From contig JBBRBN010000101.1 in assembly GCA_038205755.1 (NCBI GenBank), positions 1-10,648 of the forward strand: a DNA stretch of 10,648 nt, written 5' to 3'. Below the pieces are notes generated by a model, which was not told where the DNA came from, searched no databases, and saw only the letters and a program-made list of their open reading frames with translations. Position numbers and translations under genes: made by a program. Of this stretch, positions 7,601-10,648 are shown piece after piece. How positions within the stretch are numbered: position 1 is the first letter of the stretch; the number at the start of each line of letters is the position of its first letter. Source of the DNA: JANNWF01 sp038205755. GTDB lineage: Bacteria; Pseudomonadota; Gammaproteobacteria; Xanthomonadales; Xanthomonadaceae.

Positions 7601-7642
7601 AACGGGGCTGCGCCTGCCGCGCCGACGGCACTGGGGCGCTGA
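4601..7642 (+). CDS. CHC2 zinc finger/Toprim/P-loop ATPase/winged-helix protein (primase-helicase-like replication protein)
   Basis: This 1013-residue multidomain protein opens with a DnaG-type CHC2 zinc finger (Cys40, His43, Cys61, Cys64). A DnaG-core-like segment follows at about 126-240 (DYLHARGLDHPDLIDTFRLG, then VYGRKIL). Next is a Toprim domain at about 255-345 with Glu261 (VILCEALLDAL) and Asp307/Asp309 (AYDADAAGN), the metal ligands expected for primer synthesis. An Ala/Pro-rich linker at about 366-428 leads to a middle region. An ATPase core follows, with Walker-A-like STSAAGKST (Lys599; the usual first Gly is Ser593), a Walker-B-like ILAIAEEE (638-645), FLTTTAID and a candidate arginine finger in LLNRC (Arg706). 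A winged helix lies at about 869-913 (FTRRELREALNVSDKQLRVH), followed by a low-complexity LVG-rich tail. DnaG itself lacks the ATPase part, so this looks like an element-encoded primase-helicase. The recombinase gene follows after 3 nt, so replication and recombination functions are coexpressed. Its exact biochemical role is inferred. Confidence 0.9.
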   Translation: MARIPDSEIERLKSQVSLLRLIEARGMALTKQGKDWAAKCPFHEEATASLVVSAGKNLFHCFGCGAAGGPIDWVMKIDGVSFRRAVEVLRGELGEVPDSPLAAGSVSDTAPALEGGNDAALLASVIDYYQATLKQSPEALDYLHARGLDHPDLIDTFRLGYANRTLGYHLPDKATKAGAVQRGALQRIGVLRQSGHEHFNGSLVVPMMSSAGVITEVYGRKILPASKLRAGTPLHLYLPGPHRGVFNEAGLVGQEEVILCEALLDALTFWCAGYRNVTCAYGIEGFTDEIAEALKRHGIKRVLIAYDADAAGNGAAEKLAVRLMQEGFECYRCRFPKGMDANQYALDVRPAGKSLGLVIRQAEWIGKGAPPQRHDVAAVSESSAPPVSLLAAALDAPIETATLAPALIDAEPPAHRVPPSTPPLPVEIDDKELRLLLGDRAYTVRGIEKNLSYEQLKVWLRVSRGDHLHVDTVELYAAKQRSAWIKQASIEIGAAEDVLRGDLGALLRAVEQRQDALIKAQLAPALVVDGAAALSAAERDAGEALLRDPALMDRIVSDVAATGVVGEASNALVAYLACVSRKLDKPLAILIQSTSAAGKSTLMDALLALMPESERVHYSAMTGQSLFYLGEQAMKHKILAIAEEEGVRQAAYALKLLQSQGELTIASTGKDPVTGQLVTQEYRVEGPVMLFLTTTAIDIDEELLNRCLVLTIDESREQTAAIQVRQRQARTLDGLLARARTEDVLMAHRAAQTLLRPLAVVNPFAEALTFATDRVRLRRDHAKYLALIDSIALLHQQQRPVRSVQHGGRTIEYVEVTREDIALANRLAHAVLGRSLDELPPQTRRVLAQTQAFVVERSQGSACARSAVRFTRRELREALNVSDKQLRVHVERLVELEYVIAHAGRNGQRFVYELAFDGDALSDVPQAVGLVGLGAAPTTANLVGESADLVGRSWPASGDLVATSWGEETARSVNAGAAFPSLAADAVKNARPEAVPIPRRNGAAPAAPTALGR
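4894..4910 (+). repeat. Linker motif copy 1 (T-T-C-C-C-C-TTTAGC type) in primase gene
   Basis: TTCCCCTTTAGCGGCTG lies just after the CHC2/N-terminal domain and encodes SPLAAG, using a TTA leucine codon that is uncommon in this GC-rich gene. It matches the copies at 5760-5777 and 7535-7553. Confidence 0.45.
5760..5777 (+). repeat. Linker motif copy 2 in primase gene
   Basis: TTTCCCTTTTAGCTGCTG lies in the Ala/Pro-rich linker after the Toprim domain and encodes VSLLAAA, again with a TTA codon. Confidence 0.5.
7422..7496 (+). repeat. Degenerate tandem repeats of ACCTCGTGGG in the primase tail
   Basis: ACCTCGTGGG occurs at 7422-7431 and 7443-7452, with a variant ACCTAGTGGC at 7476-7485 and another full copy at 7487-7496. 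It encodes NLVG, DLVG, DLVA and a shifted copy within TSWG. The protein tail is low complexity and LVG-rich, and the spacing is irregular. Confidence 0.6.
7535..7553 (+). repeat. Linker motif copy 3 in primase gene
   Basis: TTTCCCTCTTTAGCTGCTG near the C-terminus encodes FPSLAAD with a TTA codon. It shares TTTAGCTGCTG with the copy at 5760-5777. Confidence 0.5.
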
Positions 7643-7645
7643 GCC

Positions 7646-8674
7646 ATGCCACGCGAAGGTCAGTACGGACCACGGCGGCAGCGGCTGGAAGCGCCGACGG
7701 CGGCGGACAGTCTGGCGGCGTGGATGCGCCGCTATCTCGAAGCAATCAAAGTTGGTGGTTTTGGCAATGATCTGCTGCGTGCAAGAAGGCAGGCGCTGAC
7801 GGTGTTTCTGGAGTGGGCGAGCGAGCGTGACCTGACGCGGCCGGGCGAGGTGACCCGGCCGATGCTGGAGCGCTATCAGCGTCATCTGTTCTATCTGCGC
7901 AAGGCCGACGGCCAGCCGTTGACGCCGATGCGGCAGTGGCTGCTGATCGATCATCTGCGGCAGTGGTTTCGCTGGCTGGTGAAGCAAAATCATTTGCCGA
8001 CCAATCCGGCCTCCGACCTCGACATGCCGCGGGTGCCGCGAACGATTCTGCCGGAGCCGCTGGAGGCGCATGAAGTCGAAGCGGTGTTAGCGCAGCCGGA
8101 TGTGGCCGACGTGCAGGGTCTACGCGATCGCGCGATTCTCGAGCTGCTGTACTCGACTGGGCTGCGTAGAGCAGAAGCGATGCGCCTCACCGTGTACGAC
8201 ATCGAGCCGCGACGCGGCATCGTGCGCGTGCATCAGGGCAAGGGCGGCAAGGACCGGGTGGTGCCGATCGGCGAGCGCGCGCTGGCGTGGGTACAGCGGT
8301 ATCTCGATGAGGCGCGGCCGCAACTACTGGCCGATACGCAGGAGCGCACGCTGTTTCTCAATCGGTTCGGACGCGCGTTTCAAGGCAATGGGATGGGCGC
8401 GATGACGCGCCGCTACATCGAGGCCGCCGGCGTCACCAAGCGCGGCGCCTGCCACCTGTTTCGCCACGCGATGGCGACGCAAATGCTCGAGCACGGCGCC
8501 GACGTGCGCTACATCCAGGCGATGCTCGGCCATGAGGATCTCGACAGCACGCAGATCTACACGCACGTCTCGATTGCCAAGCTGCAGGCGGTGCATGCGG
8601 CGACGCATCCGGCGGCGAAGCTCGAACGCAAAGCGCGGCCGGTAGACGGAGAGGATGACGATGACGCCGCTTAG
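7646..8674 (+). CDS. Tyrosine recombinase/integrase, XerC/D-like
   Basis: This 342-residue protein has an N-terminal SAM-like core-binding domain (about 20-122) and a C-terminal catalytic domain. All active-site residues of the family are visible: Arg174 in STGLRRAE, Lys202 in GKGGKDR, His270 and Arg273 in CHLFRHAMATQ, His296 in MLGHE, and the nucleophile Tyr305 in STQIYTH. It should cut and rejoin DNA at paired inverted core sites by a 3'-phosphotyrosine intermediate. The 68 residues between Lys202 and His270 leave no obvious room for the extra domain typical of integron integrases, so I read it as XerC/D-like rather than IntI. It starts 3 nt after the primase stop with only a weak SD, implying coupling. 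The acidic end (EDDDDAA) is unusual. The TAG stop lies inside the first of two hairpin repeats (8665-8691), and structured non-coding DNA follows. Confidence 0.94.
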   Translation: MPREGQYGPRRQRLEAPTAADSLAAWMRRYLEAIKVGGFGNDLLRARRQALTVFLEWASERDLTRPGEVTRPMLERYQRHLFYLRKADGQPLTPMRQWLLIDHLRQWFRWLVKQNHLPTNPASDLDMPRVPRTILPEPLEAHEVEAVLAQPDVADVQGLRDRAILELLYSTGLRRAEAMRLTVYDIEPRRGIVRVHQGKGGKDRVVPIGERALAWVQRYLDEARPQLLADTQERTLFLNRFGRAFQGNGMGAMTRRYIEAAGVTKRGACHLFRHAMATQMLEHGADVRYIQAMLGHEDLDSTQIYTHVSIAKLQAVHAATHPAAKLERKARPVDGEDDDDAA

Positions 8675-8755
8675 CTGCGCTCAAGCGGACGACTGCGAGT
8701 TAGCGGCGATCGGACGCTGTGCGCGTCGCGCCGCTGAACTGCGTTCCAGCGGACG
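8665..8755 (+). repeat. Two direct repeats, each a 6-bp hairpin with covarying stem
   Basis: Positions 8665-8691 and 8729-8755 are 23/27 identical, 64 bp apart. Each contains a perfect 6-bp stem with a 10-nt loop: CCGCTT/AAGCGG at 8667-8672/8683-8688 and CCGCTG/CAGCGG at 8731-8736/8747-8752. Two of the four differences between copies form a compensatory T-A to G-C change at the stem base pair next to the loop. The first copy contains the recombinase stop codon. The stem followed by GAC resembles the left half of integron attC sites, though the R box is imperfect (GCTTAGC and GCTGAAC). Confidence 0.7.
8702..8735. repeat. Bulged hairpin between the two direct repeats
   Basis: AGCGGCG (8702-8708) pairs with CGCCGCT (8729-8735). 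Inside, GACGC (8713-8717) pairs with GCGTC (8723-8727) around a TGTGC loop, leaving ATCG and a single G unpaired. GTT just before the left arm and GAAC just after the right arm extend the symmetry imperfectly. Confidence 0.6.
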
Positions 8756-9049
8756 CGATGACAGTGTGCGGCGAGACCGAGAGACAAGCGCGCTCCGACC
8801 GCGACATGATCGCGAGACCGCAGCGACATTCTCGTACTCTCACCGCCGTCACGTTGCTTGCATGCCCCTACGCTCCTCGGTCGCTAGCTCCCTCGTCGCT
8901 GCGGCGCATGGAGCGCAAGCACCGCGCCGGCTGCCACCGGCCATCCATGGCCGTCTACGTTGAGCACTGCGCTCCGCTCATCCACGCTCGGCGTCGTGCC
9001 TCGCGCTTGCGTGCGCCAGCTGCGCTCGCGCACAACGCTTTACCCAGCA

Positions 9050-9089
9050 GGCGCGCAGCGTGCGCAAGAAGCCGCGCACCCAGCGCGCC
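9050..9089. repeat. Imperfect inverted repeat, 16-bp arms
   Basis: GGCGCGCAGCGTGCGC (9050-9065) and GCGCACCCAGCGCGCC (9074-9089) can pair at 14 of 16 positions around the 8-nt loop AAGAAGCC. Confidence 0.6.
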
Positions 9090-9191
9090 TGCCGCTTCGC
9101 TCGCGTGTGCGCCCCCCATCCCCGTATCGCGCGGAAAGTCCTCGCTCCGCATCACCGTCCTCGCACGCGCTCACGGGGCTCTCGGCGTGCC

Positions 9192-9298
9192 GTGGACATA
9201 ACGCGCCGTTATGCGCACATTTCCGTATGTGGGGCGCGCGGCATGCGGCGTCCTGCCGCATGAAACCCCGCGCTCGCATAACCCGTCGTTATGTACAC
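9192..9298. repeat. Nested pair of inverted recombinase-like sites with attC-like plan
   Basis: Two sites of form CATAAC-N5-GTTATG lie at 9197-9213 (spacer GCGCC) and 9277-9293 (spacer CCGTC). Including flanks, the 27 bp at 9192-9218 match the complement of the right-hand site at 20 of 27 positions. Mismatches concentrate in four central bases, so the sites are inverted copies of one another. Folded, the outer arms (GTGGACATAAC with GTTATGTACAC) and inner arms (GTTATGCG with CGCATAAC) pair, leaving an unpaired centre. This resembles the R/L-box and unpaired-spacer layout of integron attC sites. A perfect hairpin (9242-9262) sits between them. Paired inverted core sites are also the general target of tyrosine recombinases, one of which is encoded upstream. 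Confidence 0.6.
9242..9262. repeat. Perfect 8-bp inverted repeat with 5-nt loop
   Basis: CATGCGGC (9242-9249) and GCCGCATG (9255-9262) surround GTCCT. It sits between the two CATAAC/GTTATG sites, and its spacer has the same 5-nt length as theirs. Confidence 0.75.
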
Positions 9299-9477
9299 GG
9301 CCCGCCAGCGCGTCCTGCGCTTGCTGTGGTGGCAGCGCCTCCATGCGCTGCGTTGCCAAGCTCCTGCACGCGCTCTGCGCGTCTGCGCGCCATCCATGGC
9401 TTGCTGCCTCATTCAGTTCGGCACGGTTGCGCGCGGGTTGTTGGCCACGTCTCCGGCAAGTCTTATGCCGCGCGCTG

Positions 9478-9548
9478 AAAGGCCAAGAGCCTTTATCAGG
9501 AAAGAGCGAATCGCCACCGCGCGCGGCCGCTCAACCGCTGCGCGGTTG
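9478..9548. repeat. Two further small hairpins with 5-nt loops
   Basis: AAAGGC (9478-9483) pairs with GCCTTT (9489-9494) around CAAGA. CAACCG (9532-9537) pairs with CGGTTG (9543-9548) around CTGCG. The first ends in TTT and could act as a weak terminator. Confidence 0.45.
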
Positions 9549-9739
9549 GAGCCGACCGCGAACCTGCATTGCGTCATCGCCAACCGCCAAAGCTCGCAAC
9601 GTGACCTGTGAGGAGAGTTGTTCGCTGGTGTCGTTTGAGGATAGCGCCGTGCTCGGCGCGTCAAGGCCAAGCCGGCTGCGCCGGTCGCTGCGCGAGCCTG
9701 GACTCACCTGTGCGCGGCGCTGGGATTTCTCCGCCAACA

Positions 9740-9757
9740 GCGATCACGCCTGATCGC
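9740..9757. repeat. Short hairpin upstream of the small hypothetical gene
   Basis: GCGATCA (9740-9746) and TGATCGC (9751-9757) are perfectly complementary with a CGCC loop. They lie about 20 bp before the start of the next gene, so they could be an operator or part of its leader. Confidence 0.45.
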
Positions 9758-9777
9758 GGGCGCAGCGGAGACCTGCC

Positions 9778-9993
9778 ATGTATGACTGCCTGATGGTGCT
9801 AATCGATGAATCCGATCTGCTGACCAAGCAAGAAGCCCTGCACGCCCTCGCGCTGCAGCTGGCGCACGTTGAGGCCGGCCGCCGTGGTCTATCCAGCGTC
9901 GGCAACAGCCGGGCCTATGCCGACTACGTGTTCCCGCGCTGCGATGCGCTGGAAGGCAAGCTGCGGCGCGTGATCGGCATCGGTCCTGCGTAG
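9778..9993 (+). CDS. Small hypothetical protein
   Basis: This 71-residue protein starts MYDCLMVLIDESDLLTKQEA. GGAG (9767-9770) lies 7 nt before the ATG, and a strong terminator hairpin follows the stop by 11 nt, so the unit has both a translation start signal and an end. The middle (EALHALALQLAHVEAGRRGL) is likely an amphipathic helix; there is no signal peptide or membrane segment. I do not recognise the family. It sits between the structured region and the RHS remnant and is not obviously tied to either. Confidence 0.6.
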   Translation: MYDCLMVLIDESDLLTKQEALHALALQLAHVEAGRRGLSSVGNSRAYADYVFPRCDALEGKLRRVIGIGPA

Positions 9994-10004
9994 TCCGCCA
10001 CCAA

Positions 10005-10037
10005 CGCAAGCCCGCACACGCACGGTGCGGGCTTGCG
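10005..10037 (+). terminator. Intrinsic-terminator-like hairpin
   Basis: CGCAAGCCCGCAC (10005-10017) and GTGCGGGCTTGCG (10025-10037) form a perfect 13-bp stem with a 7-nt loop, 11 nt after the stop of the small gene. No T-tract follows, which is common in GC-rich proteobacteria. The 172 bp from here to 10209 hold no gene I can support. Confidence 0.75.
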
Positions 10038-10456
10038 GCATTGCGCGCGGAAGCAGTCCGCCGCTCCGCTTAGCATCGCGGCCGCGCGCCGCCGGCGGCC
10101 ACGCAGCGCGTTCCGCGCCGCGCGTCCGCCAGCCCTGATTCAAAGCAATACCAGCGACCAGGCTGCGCCCGGTTTGCCAGCCTCAGCCGCGCCTCGCACA
10201 CTGCCGCCCATGCTCGGCCGTCTCCTCTCTTTAGTCGCTGTCCTCACGCTCGCCTGCGCAAGCGCACACGCCTACGTGCCCGAGCGCTCGCTGCTGCATT
10301 TAAGCGAGATCGCGTCTGCCGAACTGCGCACGTCGCCAGCGAAAACCGCGTCTGGGATTTTTGCCGCGCCAGCCCAGCAGGCAGCTAAGGAAAAATCGAG
10401 CGCAAGTGATTGCCGCATCAGGGAAAACTGGCACCCGCCGCTGAAGTGCGCGTCAT

Positions 10457-10619
10457 CGATTGGCTACACCGGCCATTGATGCGGAGTCAGGGGACTACTA
10501 CGCGCAGCAGAGGTACTACCGGCCGGGGTTGGGCAGATTCAGCCGGATTGATCCCGCCGCAGCCGATGTCATGCGGCCGATTACGGCGAATCAGTATTTG
10601 TATGCGAATGGGAATCCGC
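10457..10619 (+). repeat. Direct repeat of the RHS core end (matches 338-505)
   Basis: From CGATTGG to AATCCGC this segment aligns with the RHS core in the same orientation, for example ACTACTACGCGCAGCAG and TACTACCGGCCGGGG are shared. It diverges in the middle and lacks 5 nt near its start. The two copies are about 10.1 kb apart and could recombine to delete everything between. Confidence 0.85.
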
Positions 10620-10648
10620 ATACAAATACTGATTCGCCGTAATCGGCC
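10575..10648. repeat. Perfect 32-bp inverted repeat at the window end
   Basis: The arms at 10575-10606 and 10617-10648 are exact reverse complements, separated by AATGGGAATC. The left arm is genuine RHS core sequence. The right arm replaces the expected continuation (LVYVDPDG codons) and ends at the last base of the window. This looks like a fold-back at a contig end or a very recent inversion. Confidence 0.95.

Larger units (their letters stand above)
4056..9298. mobile_element. Candidate small integrative/replicative element (boundaries unknown)
   Basis: The regulator, divergent primase-helicase-like gene, coupled tyrosine recombinase and trailing recombinase-site-like DNA form a self-contained unit resembling the core of an integrative element. 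I could not find matching terminal direct repeats, so the limits given are only the outermost supported parts. The XRE-ImmA/PIN module may be cargo. Confidence 0.4.
8940..9400. repeat. 12-bp palindromic word GCCATCCATGGC, two copies
   Basis: GCCATCCATGGC occurs at 8940-8951 and 9389-9400. Each is itself an inverted repeat (GCCAT, CC, ATGGC). The flanks are GC-rich and only loosely similar in inverted orientation (a GGAG-centred GCGCATGGAG word at 8904-8913 and its complement near 9336-9345). Confidence 0.4.
8675..9777. other. ORF-free, highly structured GC-rich region behind the recombinase
   Basis: I see no convincing gene here on either strand. The long open frames are rich in Arg, Ala, His and Ser, overlap each other, show no conserved motif and lack ribosome binding sites. 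The sequence is instead dense in inverted repeats, many with 5-nt loops, and in recurring words such as CTGCGCTC (8675, 8965 and 9020). It could hold recombination sites, a replication origin for the primase-like protein, or a structured RNA. Decay of an older cassette array is also possible. Confidence 0.6.
10210..10648 (+). pseudogene. Frameshifted, internally deleted RHS gene remnant (signal peptide joined to RHS core end)
   Basis: ATG at 10210 opens a frame with a clear signal peptide: MLGRLLSLVAVLTLACASAHA, with probable cleavage after the final AHA. A short stretch follows (YVPERSLLHLSEIASAELRT) and then IGYTGH before TGA at 10477-10479. From 10478 the next frame reads DAESGDYYAQQRYYRPG and FSRIDP to YLYANGNP. 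The intact RHS gene in this window has 6 nt (TACCTC) between the GH codons and the DAESG codons; here only one T remains. A 5-nt deletion therefore broke a single reading frame. Most RHS repeats are absent, so it is either a displaced tip left from tip exchange or an internal-deletion derivative. No Shine-Dalgarno is evident. The reading frame ends at TAA 10640-10642 inside the terminal palindrome. Confidence 0.75.

Noticed and set aside
9192..9298. A true integron attC site with an IntI integrase
   Set aside because: The core words ACATAAC/GTTATGT do not strictly fit RYYYAAC/GTTRRRY, and the recombinase shows no integron-specific insertion; only the plan is similar.
8665..9562. CRISPR array
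   Set aside because: Repeats are only two-fold, unevenly spaced and degenerate, with no regular spacers and no cas genes.
8719..9753. Several overlapping open frames of 100-180 codons in the region behind the recombinase
   Set aside because: They are Arg/Ala/His/Ser-rich, mutually overlapping, and lack motifs and ribosome binding sites; high GC makes stop codons rare here.
10088..10099. Palindrome GCCGCCGGCGGC
   Set aside because: Expected by chance in such GC-rich sequence and not associated with a gene boundary.

Overview
The window is about 10.6 kb of GC-rich bacterial DNA. The RHS sequence style, weak -10/-35 boxes and T-poor terminator hairpin suggest a proteobacterium, perhaps of the Xanthomonadales/Rhodanobacter-Lysobacter type. 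That placement is inference from sequence style only.

Layout. (1) 1-2023: the 3' end of an RHS polymorphic-toxin gene, consisting of the conserved core end, a long variable tip and a C-terminal HNH/EndoVII-like (AHH-type) nuclease domain. An overlapping candidate immunity gene follows. (2) 2102-3856, minus strand: a two-gene module of an XRE-HTH/ImmA-IrrE-type Zn-peptidase protein and a DUF4411-like PIN-domain protein three bases downstream, which resembles a toxin-antitoxin unit. (3) 4056-4496, minus: a small XRE-type regulator, divergent from the next operon. (4) 4601-8674, plus: a two-gene operon of a 1013-aa CHC2 zinc finger/Toprim/P-loop ATPase/winged-helix protein (primase-helicase-like) and a XerC/D-like tyrosine recombinase with all catalytic residues. 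(5) 8675-9777: about 1.1 kb with no convincing gene but many inverted repeats. It holds two covarying direct-repeat hairpins starting at the recombinase stop codon and a nested pair of inverted sites (9192-9298) whose plan resembles a folded integron attC site. (6) 9778-9993: a small hypothetical gene with a strong hairpin terminator. (7) 10210-10648: a frameshifted RHS remnant consisting of a signal peptide joined to the RHS core end, finishing in a perfect 32-bp fold-back palindrome at the window edge.

Reading of the whole. Regions 3-5 look like a small integrative or replicating element (regulator, replication protein, recombinase, structured DNA). It lies, with a TA-like module, between an active RHS toxin/immunity pair and a displaced RHS tip. 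The most novel-looking part is the structured non-coding DNA behind the recombinase. The least trustworthy part is the terminal palindrome, which looks like a fold-back artefact or a very recent inversion.
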